In this document: positions 35,555 to 44,342 of the stretch, piece after piece | Position numbering within the stretch: position 1 is the stretch's first letter | How the letters are laid out: each line of letters opens with the position of its first letter | Assembly: GCA_965214415.1 (NCBI GenBank) | Contig: CBDCBQ010000003.1 | Location: 2,914,001-2,978,000 of the forward strand | Length of the DNA stretch: 64,000 bases | Reading direction: 5' to 3' | Origin: RH-AL1 sp965214415 | GTDB lineage: Bacteria > Pseudomonadota > Alphaproteobacteria > Rhizobiales > Beijerinckiaceae | Notes under the pieces: generated by a model | The model's database searches: none | What the model was told of the DNA's origin: nothing | Seen by the model: the letters and a program-made list of their open reading frames with translations, nothing else | Program-made: the position numbers and the translations under genes

Positions 35555-38140
35555 CTAGTCCTCGGTGCCTTGCAGCTCGAAGGCACCGCGATCGATCCCG
35601 CCGCCGACCAGGATCGAGCGCTTGCCGGAGTGGTTCGGCGCGCCGACAACGCCCTCGCGCTCCATGCGCTCGACCAGCGAGGCCGCCTTGTTGTAGCCGA
35701 CCGACAGCCTGCGCTGAATGTAGGAGACTGAGCATTTCTTGTCGCGAAGGACGATCGCCACCGCCCGGTCATACATGTCGCCGGACTCCTCGGCGTCCAT
35801 GCCGCCTTCCGCGGGCGCCTCGCCGTCGTTGTCTTCGCCGACCTCCTCCTCCGAGGTGATCGCGTCGAGGTAGTCGGGTTGGCCCTGACTTTTGAGGTGC
35901 GCCACCACCTTCTCGACCTCGCTGTCCGAGACGAACGGCCCGTGCACGCGCGAGATACGCCCGCCGCCGGCCATGTGCAGCATGTCGCCCTGGCCGAGCA
36001 GCTGCTCGGCGCCCTGCTCGCCGAGGATCGTGCGCGAGTCGATCTTCGAGGTGACCTGGAAGGAGATGCGGGTCGGAAAATTCGCCTTGATGGTGCCGGT
36101 GATGACGTCGACCGAGGGGCGCTGCGTCGCCATGATGAGATGGATGCCGGCCGCGCGCGCCATCTGCGCGAGGCGCTGGATCGCCCCCTCGATGTCCTTG
36201 CCGGCGACCATCATCAGGTCGGCCATCTCGTCGACGATGACGACGATGTAGGGCAGCGGCGACAGCGTCATCGCCTCGTGCTCGTAGATCGCCTCGCCCG
36301 TCTCGCGATCGAAGCCGGTCTGCACCGTGCGCATCAGCGCCTCGCCGCGTTGCGCCGCCTCGGCCACGCGCGCGTTGAAGCCGTCGATGTTGCGCACGCC
36401 GAGCTTCGACATCTTCTTGTAGCGATCCTCCATCTCGCGGACCGCCCATTTCAGCGCGACCACCGCCTTCTTCGGGTCGGTCACGACGGGCGTCAGCAGA
36501 TGCGGGATGCCGTCGTAGACGGACAGCTCGAGCATCTTCGGGTCGACCATGATGAGGCGGCACTGCTCGGGCTTCAGCCGATAGAGCAGCGACAGGATCA
36601 TCGTGTTGATGGCGACCGACTTGCCCGAGCCGGTGGTGCCGGCGACGAGCAGATGCGGCATCTTCGCGAGGTCGACGATGATGGGCTCGCCGCCGATGTT
36701 CTTGCCGAGCGCGATCGCCAGCGTGTGCTTGGCCTTGTCGAAATCCTGGCTCGCCAGCATCTCGCGCAGGTAGACGGTCTCGCGGCGCTGGTTCGGCAAT
36801 TCGATGCCGATCGCGTTGCGGCCCGGCACGACCGCGACGCGGGCCGAGATCGCCGACATCGAGCGGGCGATGTCGTCGGCGAGACCGATCACGCGCGACG
36901 ACTTGATGCCTGGCGCCGGCTCGAGCTCGTAGAGCGTGACGACGGGGCCGGGGCGGACGTTGATGATCTCGCCCTTGACGCCGAAGTCGTCGAGGACCCC
37001 CTCGAGTAGGCGGGCGTTCTGCTGCAGCGCGTCTTCCGAGATATGCGTGCCTTGCGGCTTCTTCGCCTCCGTCAGCATGGTGAGCGGCGGCAGGACATAG
37101 GCGCCGGTCGCCCGCTCCGGCCGGCTGATCTCGCGCAGCGCGCGCTGGCTCGGGGCGGGCGCCGGGGCGGCCGGGATGACGCGCGCGACGGTCGGCGCGG
37201 GCTCGCTGTCCGGGGTCAGGCGGGCGGCGGCACGTTGCGCCGGCGGGGCATAGGCGCTGGCGTCGAAGCCCAACGGCTCGAGGCGCGGCTCAAGGAGAGC
37301 GCCTGCTTGAGCGAGATCGAACGGCATCTCGAAGTCCCGATCCCGGCTCGCCCACGGCGGCGGTGACGCCGGTTTCTCCGGCGCGGCTCGGACCCGCAGG
37401 CGACGCAGTCCGCGAGTGGCGAGGCCCTTCAGGCTGAGTCCAGCATGGATCAGCGCGCCGAGCGACAACAGGCCCACGCCGGGCTCGCCGTCGGCATCGT
37501 CCACCTCGTCGTGCGATCGAGAGGTGGAGGCGCGCGCGGGGGCGTCGTCGAAATCCTCCTCGTCCTCGAAACGCGTGCGCTCGCGCAGGCCGACCGAGGC
37601 GCTCAGCATGAGCACGGCGCCGATCGCCAACCCGATCGCGACCGCGACCAGGGCCGGCTTCACGCCCGCGAACAGGCGGCGCGGCAGCGCCATGACGATG
37701 TCGCCGACGACGCCGCCAAGTCCGGTCGGGAGCGGCCAATGCGCCGAGATCGGCAACAGCGCCGCGACGCCGGCGGCGCACAGCGCGCCGGAAAACAGGA
37801 GAACGACACGCATGCCGATGCGCGACAGGCGACGCGCGGTAAGCAGCGACCAGCCCCAGAACGCCAGCGGCATCATGATGGCGATGGTCGAGAGCCCGAA
37901 CATCTGCATCATCAGGTCGGAGACGATGGCGCCGGGGCCGCGCAGCCAATTGTGGATCGGCAACGCGGTGGCGTGGTTGAGGCTCGGGTCCTGGACAGAC
38001 CAGGTCATCAGGGCGAGGCCGAGCGCGACGAGGCCGGCGAGCAGCACCGCGCCGGCTAACTCGGCCAGCCGCCGCGCGAGAAAGAGGCGGATCGATTCCG
38101 GGAGGTGGTCGAAAGCCGAAGAGCTCGTCGTCGTTCGCAT
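35555..38140 (-). CDS. ftsK: DNA translocase FtsK
   Basis: An 861-residue membrane-anchored DNA pump that clears chromosome ends from the division septum and activates dimer resolution. Four N-terminal helices (roughly 20-45, 75-97, 110-130, 145-165) lead into a variable proline-rich linker (about 190-390). The RecA-like motor has Walker A GTTGSGKS and Walker B IVVIVDEMADLMM. The C-terminal winged-helix gamma domain reads SVSYIQRRLSVGYNKAASLVERMEREG. It is the first of the ftsK-lolA pair. Confidence 0.96.
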   Translation of the reverse strand: MRTTTSSSAFDHLPESIRLFLARRLAELAGAVLLAGLVALGLALMTWSVQDPSLNHATALPIHNWLRGPGAIVSDLMMQMFGLSTIAIMMPLAFWGWSLLTARRLSRIGMRVVLLFSGALCAAGVAALLPISAHWPLPTGLGGVVGDIVMALPRRLFAGVKPALVAVAIGLAIGAVLMLSASVGLRERTRFEDEEDFDDAPARASTSRSHDEVDDADGEPGVGLLSLGALIHAGLSLKGLATRGLRRLRVRAAPEKPASPPPWASRDRDFEMPFDLAQAGALLEPRLEPLGFDASAYAPPAQRAAARLTPDSEPAPTVARVIPAAPAPAPSQRALREISRPERATGAYVLPPLTMLTEAKKPQGTHISEDALQQNARLLEGVLDDFGVKGEIINVRPGPVVTLYELEPAPGIKSSRVIGLADDIARSMSAISARVAVVPGRNAIGIELPNQRRETVYLREMLASQDFDKAKHTLAIALGKNIGGEPIIVDLAKMPHLLVAGTTGSGKSVAINTMILSLLYRLKPEQCRLIMVDPKMLELSVYDGIPHLLTPVVTDPKKAVVALKWAVREMEDRYKKMSKLGVRNIDGFNARVAEAAQRGEALMRTVQTGFDRETGEAIYEHEAMTLSPLPYIVVIVDEMADLMMVAGKDIEGAIQRLAQMARAAGIHLIMATQRPSVDVITGTIKANFPTRISFQVTSKIDSRTILGEQGAEQLLGQGDMLHMAGGGRISRVHGPFVSDSEVEKVVAHLKSQGQPDYLDAITSEEEVGEDNDGEAPAEGGMDAEESGDMYDRAVAIVLRDKKCSVSYIQRRLSVGYNKAASLVERMEREGVVGAPNHSGKRSILVGGGIDRGAFELQGTED

Positions 38141-38270
38141 CGGTCCCCGCCGGCCGCCTTCGGTGCCGTCGAAGCGGCAGGAACGGACCTCGGCGCATGC
38201 TAGGCACGGGCGGTTAACGCAGGTTTAACCTTACCGACACCGCGTTAACCTCGACATCTCGGCCTAATCG

Positions 38271-38302
38271 AAAAGCCCCGCCATCGGTGTGATGGCGGGG
38301 CT
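38271..38302 (-). terminator. Rho-independent terminator of amtB
   Basis: AGCCCCGCCATC and GATGGCGGGGCT (38274-38302) make a 12-base stem with a five-base loop. On the minus strand it is followed by TTTT, giving a strong intrinsic terminator 35 bases after the amtB stop. Confidence 0.85.
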
Positions 38303-38336
38303 CGAGCTACGACGAAGGACGTCGGGCGGATGCTGG

Positions 38337-39908
38337 TTAGTGCACCATCTCGCCGTGCAGGGCCAGGTCGAGGCCTTCCTGCTCGATGTCGGCGGACACT
38401 CTCAGTCCTATCGTCATGTCGATGATCTTCAGCAAGATCAGCGAGACGACCGCGTCATAGACGATGACCGTTCCGACGCCGATGCACTGGTTGACCACCT
38501 GCATGTAGTTGCCCTGGATCGCGCCGGGCGTACCGCCGTACTCGTTCAGAGCAAACACGCCTGTCAGGAGGGCGCCGATGATACCGCCAACGGCGTGGAC
38601 GCCGAAGCAATCGAGGGCATCGTCGTATCCGAAGGCGTGCTTGAGGCTTGTCGCGCCGAGATAGCAGCCAATGCCGCAGGCGACACCGATCACCATCGAG
38701 CCGATCGGGCCGACGAAGCCCGAGGCCGGGGTGATGGCGACGAGGCCGGCGACGGCACCCGAGCAGAGGCCGACGACCGTCGGCTTACCCTTGTGCGCCC
38801 ACTCGACGAACATCCAGGTCAGGCCCGCGACGCCTGTGGCGATCTGGGTGACCAGCATGGCCATGCCGGCCTGCATGCCGGCGGTGACGGCGGAGCCGGC
38901 GTTGAAGCCGAACCAGCCGACCCAGAGCAGGCCGGTGCCGATGAAGGTCAGCACCATGTTATGCGCCGGGCCGGTGTCCTTGCGCGGCCCGAGCAGCAGC
39001 GCGCACATCAGGCCGGCAACACCCGCGTTGATGTGAACGACAGTGCCGCCGGCAAAGTCGAGAACCTTCACGAAGCCCGCGAAGTTGCCCTTGTCGTCGA
39101 CGTTGGCGGCGCTGAAGGCGCCATCCGAACCCCACACCACGTGCGCGACCGGCGCGTAGACGACGATCGCCCAGATGCCGATGAACCAAAGCATCGCCGA
39201 GAACTTCATGCGCTCGGCGAAGGCACCGGCGATCAGCGCCGGGGTGATGATCGCGAACGTCATCTGGAAGCAGATGTAGACCGTCTCGGGGATCGTCGCG
39301 GCGAGCGAGTTGGGGTTGCCAATGCCCTTCGAGATGTCGCTGACGATTCCTTGGAGGAACAATCGGCTCGTCCCGCCGAGATACGGCGACCCCGGCGTGA
39401 AGGCCAAGGAGTAGGTGAAGCAGACGTAGATCACCGTGACGAGACAGCATATGGCGAAGCTCGTCATCACCGTGTCGCCGACGTTCTTCTTGCGGACCAT
39501 GCCGCCGTAGAAGAGGCCGAGCCCGGGGATCGTCATCATCAGCACGAGCGCGACCGAGGTCAGCATCCACGCCGTGTCACCGGCATTCGGCGTGCAGTCC
39601 TTGAGGACGGTCGAGGAGCAAGCCGGCGGACCCGCAGCGGCGGCAGCAGGCGGGGGAGCGGCCGCCGTCGGCGCGGGAGCGGGCGCGGTGGGTGCCGCCG
39701 GGGACGCGCCCGGGGCGGACGGCGCCGCGACGGGGGCCGTCGAGGCCTGAGCCAGCTGCATGGTCTTCAGCGTCATCGACGCCTGGGCCGCTGGCGCCAG
39801 CCGAATGGCCTCGTCGGCGGTGCGAGCTACGCTCGGCCCTCCGGCGAAAAGCAGCGCGGCAAATGCCAGCGCCGGGCCGAAGCCAGCAAGAAAACGGGTA
39901 CGCTTCAT
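38337..39908 (-). CDS. amtB: Ammonium transporter
   Basis: A 523-residue inner-membrane trimeric ammonium channel with eleven helices starting near residue 110 (AWMLTSVALVLMMTIPGLGLFYGGMV). The signal peptide is followed by an unusual Ala/Pro/Gly-rich stretch (about residues 55-95) before the transporter core; homologues often lack it. The phosphate-like signatures GGTVVHINAGVAGL and the twin-His region in FGYDDALDCFGVHAVGGIIG are intact. It follows glnK by 52 bases, the usual nitrogen-control pair. Confidence 0.93.
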   Translation of the reverse strand: MKRTRFLAGFGPALAFAALLFAGGPSVARTADEAIRLAPAAQASMTLKTMQLAQASTAPVAAPSAPGASPAAPTAPAPAPTAAAPPPAAAAAGPPACSSTVLKDCTPNAGDTAWMLTSVALVLMMTIPGLGLFYGGMVRKKNVGDTVMTSFAICCLVTVIYVCFTYSLAFTPGSPYLGGTSRLFLQGIVSDISKGIGNPNSLAATIPETVYICFQMTFAIITPALIAGAFAERMKFSAMLWFIGIWAIVVYAPVAHVVWGSDGAFSAANVDDKGNFAGFVKVLDFAGGTVVHINAGVAGLMCALLLGPRKDTGPAHNMVLTFIGTGLLWVGWFGFNAGSAVTAGMQAGMAMLVTQIATGVAGLTWMFVEWAHKGKPTVVGLCSGAVAGLVAITPASGFVGPIGSMVIGVACGIGCYLGATSLKHAFGYDDALDCFGVHAVGGIIGALLTGVFALNEYGGTPGAIQGNYMQVVNQCIGVGTVIVYDAVVSLILLKIIDMTIGLRVSADIEQEGLDLALHGEMVH

Positions 39909-39960
39909 GTGTCGAGACTCCGAGTGAAAGATAAGGACGCAACCCTGGGCGGCGATCGCC

Positions 39961-40299
39961 TCAAAGGGCGTCGAGGTCGCGCTCGCCGGTGCGGATCCGC
40001 ACGGCCTGCTCGACGTCGCTGACGAAAATCTTGCCGTCGCCGATCTGGCCGGTACGGGCGGCCGTCGTGATGGCGTCCATGACCTGGGTCAGCATGTCCG
40101 GCGGGACCCCGACCTCGATCTTGAGCTTGGGCAGAAAGCTGACCGCGTATTCGGCGCCGCGATAGATCTCGGTATGGCCCTTCTGGCGGCCATAGCCTTT
40201 GACTTCGGTGACGGTCATGCCGTGGACGCCGACATTGGTCAGGGCGTCCCGCACTTCCTCCAGCTTGAACGGCTTGATAATCGCCATCACGAGTTTCAT
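39961..40299 (-). CDS. glnK: P-II family nitrogen regulator
   Basis: A 112-residue P-II signal protein. It senses 2-oxoglutarate and energy state, and shuts the adjacent AmtB channel. Tyr51, the uridylylation site on the T-loop, is present in EIYRGAEYAVSF; the ATP-binding TVTEVKGYGRQ..H is intact. GlnK rather than GlnB is inferred from the amtB neighbour. A candidate sigma-54 promoter lies upstream. Confidence 0.93.
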   Translation of the reverse strand: MKLVMAIIKPFKLEEVRDALTNVGVHGMTVTEVKGYGRQKGHTEIYRGAEYAVSFLPKLKIEVGVPPDMLTQVMDAITTAARTGQIGDGKIFVSDVEQAVRIRTGERDLDAL

Positions 40300-40392
40300 C
40301 GTCTCGATCCCCTCCCGCCTCGAACACAGGCTTCAGAAACCACCCCCGTGAACCCGGGAGGCGGAGGTGCCGCTCGGCACGGAAGGCCAAAA

Positions 40393-40408
40393 AGCAAGAG
40401 CCGGGCCG
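40393..40408 (-). promoter_or_regulatory. Candidate sigma-54 promoter of glnK-amtB
   Basis: Read leftward, CGGCCCGGCTCTTGCT has the required GG-N10-GC spacing of the -24/-12 elements (consensus TGGCAC-N5-TTGC), with a perfect TTGC at -12 and a weak -24. It lies about 95 bases before the glnK start. Nitrogen-controlled glnK-amtB operons commonly use sigma-54, which is why the match is worth recording; the -24 half is not strong. Confidence 0.4.
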
Positions 40409-40571
40409 TTTTCGGCAATCGGCGGGATTGAATGGAACGTTTTTTTAACCTGTGGATTTGGCGCCGCTTTCCGACGACACCGCAAGGGGGTGCGAACATC
40501 GCTCAGGCCCCAAATGCACGAGCGACGCGAGTACGGCGCGCCACAGCCTCGAAGCCGAAAGCCGGCGGCGA

Positions 40572-41810
40572 TCAGGCCGCTTTGTCGAGCCCGTAGAGCG
40601 TGTGCAGCGTGCGCACCGCGAGTTCTGTGTAAGCAGCGTCGATCAGCACCGAGAACTTGATCTCCGACGTCGTGATCGCGCGGATGTTGATGCCCTTCTC
40701 GGACAGCGCCTTGAAGCCCTTCGCCGCGACGCCGGCGTGCGAGCGCATGCCCACCCCGATCGCCGACACCTTGACCACGTCGGTCGAGCCTTCGAGCGTC
40801 TTGTAGCCGATCTCCGACTTGCGGCTCTCCAGCAGCGCGCAGGCGCGATCGAAGTCGGCCGACGTCGTCGTGAACGTCATGTCGGTGTGCTTGTTGTCGT
40901 CGCTCGTCACCTGAATGATCATGTCGACGTTGATGTTGGCCTCGGCCAGCGGCAGGAACACGCCCGCCGCGACGCCCGGCGCGTCGACGAGCTTGCGCAA
41001 CGTGATCTGCGCCTCGTCGCGCGAGAAGGCGATCCCCGTCACCACCTGCTGTTCCACGATGTCATCCTCCTCGCAAATGAGCGTGCCTGGTCTCGGGTCG
41101 TCGGGATCATCGAAGCTCGAGCGCACGAAGGTCGGCACCTTGTGGACCATCGCCAGCTCGACCGAGCGGACCTGCAGCACCTTGGCGCCGAGCGAGGCCA
41201 TCTCGAGCATTTCCTCGAAGGCGATACGGTCGAGCCGGCGCGCCCGCGTCACGACGCGCGGATCGCTCGTGTAGACGCCATCGACGTCGGTGTAGATATC
41301 GCAGCGGTCGGCCTTGATCGCGGCGGCGATCGCCACCGCCGACGTATCCGAGCCGCCGCGGCCGAGCGTGGCGATCCGCCCGGTCGGCGGGTGCACGCCC
41401 TGGAAGCCCGCAACGACAGCCACCTGCCCCCGCGCGAACCCGTCGATGATCGCCGAGCCGTCGATGCCCTCGATGCGGGCGACGCCATGCGCCGGCGAGG
41501 TCCGCACCGGGATCTGCCAGCCCTGCCACGAGCGCGCCGGCACGCCCGCCTGCTGCAGGGCGATCGCCAGTAGCCCAGCCGTCACCTGCTCGCCGGACGC
41601 TACGACAGCGTCGTACTCGCGCGGATCATAGAGCGGCGACGCATCCTTGACCCAGCCGACGAGCTCGTTGGTCTTGCCGGCCATCGCCGAGACCACCACC
41701 GCCACCTCGTGGCCGGCCGCGACCTCGCGCTTGACGTGGCGGGCGACGTTGCGGATGCGCTCGAGATCGGCGACGGACGTGCCGCCGAACTTCATGACGA
41801 GACGGGACAT
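40572..41810 (-). CDS. lysC: Aspartate kinase
   Basis: A 412-residue enzyme starting the lysine/threonine/methionine branch. The N-terminal kinase motif VMKFGGTSVADLERI, the FQGVHPPTGRIATLGRGGSDTSAVA substrate region and IYTDVDGVYTSDPR are intact; two ACT domains form the C-terminus (about 265-412) and give feedback control by lysine and/or threonine. It is single and unfused to homoserine dehydrogenase. It is separated from glnK by 272 bases and divergent from the broken gene at 41870. Confidence 0.95.
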   Translation of the reverse strand: MSRLVMKFGGTSVADLERIRNVARHVKREVAAGHEVAVVVSAMAGKTNELVGWVKDASPLYDPREYDAVVASGEQVTAGLLAIALQQAGVPARSWQGWQIPVRTSPAHGVARIEGIDGSAIIDGFARGQVAVVAGFQGVHPPTGRIATLGRGGSDTSAVAIAAAIKADRCDIYTDVDGVYTSDPRVVTRARRLDRIAFEEMLEMASLGAKVLQVRSVELAMVHKVPTFVRSSFDDPDDPRPGTLICEEDDIVEQQVVTGIAFSRDEAQITLRKLVDAPGVAAGVFLPLAEANINVDMIIQVTSDDNKHTDMTFTTTSADFDRACALLESRKSEIGYKTLEGSTDVVKVSAIGVGMRSHAGVAAKGFKALSEKGINIRAITTSEIKFSVLIDAAYTELAVRTLHTLYGLDKAA

Positions 41811-41869
41811 GGGGCGAGAGTGGCTTTACGCGTTCAGGGAATCGGGCGGCGCCTTCATGGCGGGACGCG

Positions 41870-42245
41870 CGAGAGGCGTCAATGCGGGCGCTCGCGTCGC
41901 GCCTCGCGAAGTGCGGACGGGTGACGCGCACCCCCCGGCGCGCGACCTCTTCGTTTCGCCCGGCCACGCGACCTGCGTCGATGACTGAGGCGAGGTGCTG
42001 ATTCCAGCCGGCGCGCTCGTCAACGGTCACAATCAAGCAGATCGAGGTCGAGACGATGACCTATTGGCACGTCGAGCTCGGCGCCACTCGCCGAAAATCT
42101 GCCACGGAAAGCTCCCTCGAAAGGGGCAATCACGCGTTCTTCTCGAACGCGGACATCGTCGGCCATTCCTCGCGTCCGGCGCGCTTGTCGACGCGGTGCG
42201 CGCGAGGCTCGCCGCCTTCGCCGGAGCAATGCGTTCCACCAAAGC
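41870..42245 (+). pseudogene. Hint (Hedgehog/intein) domain protein remnant
   Basis: Three frame pieces in order match the C-terminal part of alphaproteobacterial Hint-domain proteins: PARDLFVSPGHATCVDD (about 41938-41985) is cut by TGA 41986, then GEVLIPAGALVNG in the same frame, then IKQIEVETMTYWHVEL and ERGNHAFFSNADIV in a second frame, then GALVDAVRARLAAF back in the first. The N-terminus is missing, so at least one stop and two frameshifts have destroyed it. Function of the intact family is often linked to large secreted repeat proteins. No other gene occupies 41811-42335. Confidence 0.6.
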
Positions 42246-42335
42246 TCGCATTGCCGCGTGGACGGCTGCAATTTGCCTCGCTCGGCGCGCGGGGTCGCGA
42301 ATGCTATGACCCGGCCCGACCAGCGAGGAGCGGGC

Positions 42336-43106
42336 ATGAGTGATTTCGCGCGGACGACGATCGACGAGGCCGACCTCGCCAAATACGAGGCGCTCGGCGA
42401 CGAGTGGTGGAACCCGAAGGGCCCGATGGGCGCCCTGCACAAGTTCAACCCCGTCCGCGTCGGCTGGATCAGCACGCTGCTCGCGCCCGCCGGCGCCCGG
42501 GTGTCCGCCGCGCCGCTCGCCGGCCGTCGCATCCTCGACGTCGGTTCGGGCGGCGGCATCCTGTCGGAGAGCCTGGCCCGGCTCGGCGCCGACATGGTCG
42601 GCATCGACCCCGCCGTGAACAACCTCGGCGCGGCGGCCCGCCACGCGGAAAAATCAGGCCTCGCGATCGACTATCGCGCCACCACAGTCGAGACGCTGGC
42701 CAATTCCGGCGAGAGCTTCGACGCGGTGCTCGTGATGGAGGTCGTCGAGCACGTTCGCGACGTGCCGGGCTTCCTGCGCGACGCGGCGGCGATGGTGAAG
42801 CCGGGCGGGCTGATGGTCGGCGCCACCTTGAACCGCACCGCCAAGAGCTTCGCGCTGGCGATCGTCGGCGCCGAATACGTGCTGCGCTGGCTGCCGCGCG
42901 GCACGCACGACTGGTCGCAGTTCGTCACGCCCGACGAATTCAAGCGATACATGCGGCGCGCCGGCCTGTCCGCGGTCGGCGAGGTCGGCGTCACCTACAA
43001 TCCGCTGCGCGACCGCTGGAGCCAATCTACGGACATGGGCTGCAACTACATGGTCGCCGCCCGCCGCCAGGTCGCCAAGGTCGCGGTCGACGTCGCCGCC
43101 GGCTAG
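42336..43106 (+). CDS. ubiG: Ubiquinone biosynthesis O-methyltransferase
   Basis: A 256-residue SAM-dependent O-methyltransferase that methylates two hydroxyls on the way to ubiquinone. N-terminal EVAKYEALGDEWWNPKGPMGALHKFNPVR is a UbiG hallmark (here DLAKYEAL..), followed by the SAM loop LDVGSGGGILSESLARLGADMVGIDP and VLVMEVVEHVRD. ATG 42336 with GAGGAGCGGGC before it is the start; the frame is open to 42258. It is divergent from lysC. Confidence 0.95.
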   Translation: MSDFARTTIDEADLAKYEALGDEWWNPKGPMGALHKFNPVRVGWISTLLAPAGARVSAAPLAGRRILDVGSGGGILSESLARLGADMVGIDPAVNNLGAAARHAEKSGLAIDYRATTVETLANSGESFDAVLVMEVVEHVRDVPGFLRDAAAMVKPGGLMVGATLNRTAKSFALAIVGAEYVLRWLPRGTHDWSQFVTPDEFKRYMRRAGLSAVGEVGVTYNPLRDRWSQSTDMGCNYMVAARRQVAKVAVDVAAG

Positions 43107-43149
43107 CGCTGATTCGGCGCCCGCTACCGCTTGTTCATGGCCGACCCGG

Positions 43150-43296
43150 ATGCTACGCCGCGCGGACCACACGCGGGCTCCGGACGCGTTGCGCCGGATC
43201 GTGCTCAAAATGCTCAGCGACCGCCTCGGCCACCATCCCGAGCAGCTAGACGCCGGCGCAGCGAGCCTCAGACTGAACCCCAAGCGGGACGCATGA
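43150..43296 (+). CDS. Possible 48-residue ORF after ubiG
   Basis: A short frame starting MLRRADHTRAPD with a helical middle (LRRIVLKMLSDRLGHHPEQLD) and GC-rich third positions typical of local genes. There is no good ribosome binding site and no recognised family. It is in the same direction as ubiG. Confidence 0.25.
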   Translation: MLRRADHTRAPDALRRIVLKMLSDRLGHHPEQLDAGAASLRLNPKRDA

Positions 43297-43345
43297 TCGG
43301 CGAGAACGTCGGCGGGGCAGGCGTACGCCCTCGAAAGCGCGGAAC

Positions 43346-43714
43346 ATGATACGGAGACTATTTGCCAGCGACTGGACCGCCACGGCGATCGGCGCGGTGA
43401 TCCTTGTTTTGCATGCGTTTTGGTTTGCCCACAGCCAGTATCGCGCCGACGTCATCTCTGGCTTCGGCGTCGCGCTCGCCGATCTCGGCGTGTTCGTCAC
43501 GGCGCAGCCTTTCATCAGGCAGGGGATCACGCGCACCGCTCACCAGCAGTACAACGTGGATTCCGAAACGAAGCCGAAGGATCTGAGCGCGCCAGTAGAT
43601 GAGGCCGAACGACACGTCCTCAAAGAACGTGTCGTAGGGGTCGTCCTGATCGCGGCCGGCACTCTTTTCAACGGCTATGCAGGAGCCCTCGATCATTTGC
43701 TGTCGTCACGCTGA
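43346..43714 (+). CDS. Hypothetical membrane protein
   Basis: A 122-residue protein with hydrophobic stretches at about residues 10-30, 38-55 and 98-118, likely two or three membrane spans, with a charged loop between. I do not recognise the family. It has a fair GGAAC/AGCGCGG context before ATG 43346. It is near the left edge of the decayed accessory region and its neighbour pieces are degraded, but this frame is intact. Confidence 0.6.
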   Translation: MIRRLFASDWTATAIGAVILVLHAFWFAHSQYRADVISGFGVALADLGVFVTAQPFIRQGITRTAHQQYNVDSETKPKDLSAPVDEAERHVLKERVVGVVLIAAGTLFNGYAGALDHLLSSR

Positions 43715-43934
43715 TCGCCAGGAAGCAGCCGGGCGTCAGCTTTCGCGAGCTTAAGCTTCGGGGGTCGCACGATCTCGCCGCACTCCAAGAAGATGCCAGG
43801 TGCGAAAGAACTCGAAACAGGAGGTCAGGAACGTCAACAGCTTTGTCATTGCCCCTCGTGGCTAGCTCGACTTCCAGCAACGCACCATCCATAACAATCC
43901 GCAGCCTGTAGCCATACAACATTTGATAAGTCAC
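43668..43934 (-). CDS. Doubtful hypothetical ORF
   Basis: An 88-residue frame starting at GTG 43934 whose first 45 residues (GYRLRIVMDGALLEVELATRGNDKAVDVPDLLFRVL) look protein-like; the remainder is Ser/Arg-rich and less convincing. It overlaps the end of the membrane protein gene on the other strand and has no clear ribosome binding site. Codon use is poorer in G and C than neighbouring genes, in line with foreign or decayed DNA. Beyond it, 43935-44308 holds nothing I can name. Confidence 0.25.
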   Translation of the reverse strand: MTYQMLYGYRLRIVMDGALLEVELATRGNDKAVDVPDLLFRVLSHLASSWSAARSCDPRSLSSRKLTPGCFLAISVTTANDRGLLHSR

Positions 43935-44308
43935 GGAAGAAGATTATCGACTGAATGCAACAACAAAGCTTATGATGGCGCCTGCGATGACCAACACCAC
44001 CACAACGGCTGTCGCCAAACCATTCGTCCGTCCCCGCCGCGCGGCTTCCGCGCGGAAGCACGTTCTGCTGATTGACGAGGGCGCGAGTGCTTCGGCGCGT
44101 CGCCCGCGAGCTGACCTTCAGCGTTGGCCCAGAGCATCCATTTTGCTTGGAATGCTTCGCCGCAAACGGGCACGGGACGCGCCAGCCGTAGCCGTCGCGA
44201 GCGCGGCGAAGGGCTCGCGCGATATCGGCTGCACGACCGGCTTGAATATCTAAGGGGGCGCTGGTATTTGCTCGGTCGTTGATCACTTGTCGGTGAGCAA
44301 GAATTCTG

Positions 44309-44339
44309 ACCCGGTCTTCGCAAGAGGCGCCGGGTTTTT
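44309..44339 (+). terminator. Rho-independent terminator before integrase remnant
   Basis: ACCCGG (44309-44314) pairs with CCGGGT (44330-44335), with a further TCTT/AAGA inner stem, followed by TTTTT. It is a convincing intrinsic terminator for rightward transcription, but no complete gene lies directly upstream, so it probably belonged to a lost gene. Confidence 0.7.
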
Positions 44340-44342
44340 CGT

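Noticed and set aside
38289..40022. 577-codon forward frame over amtB
   Set aside because: Antisense shadow; amtB on the other strand is certain.
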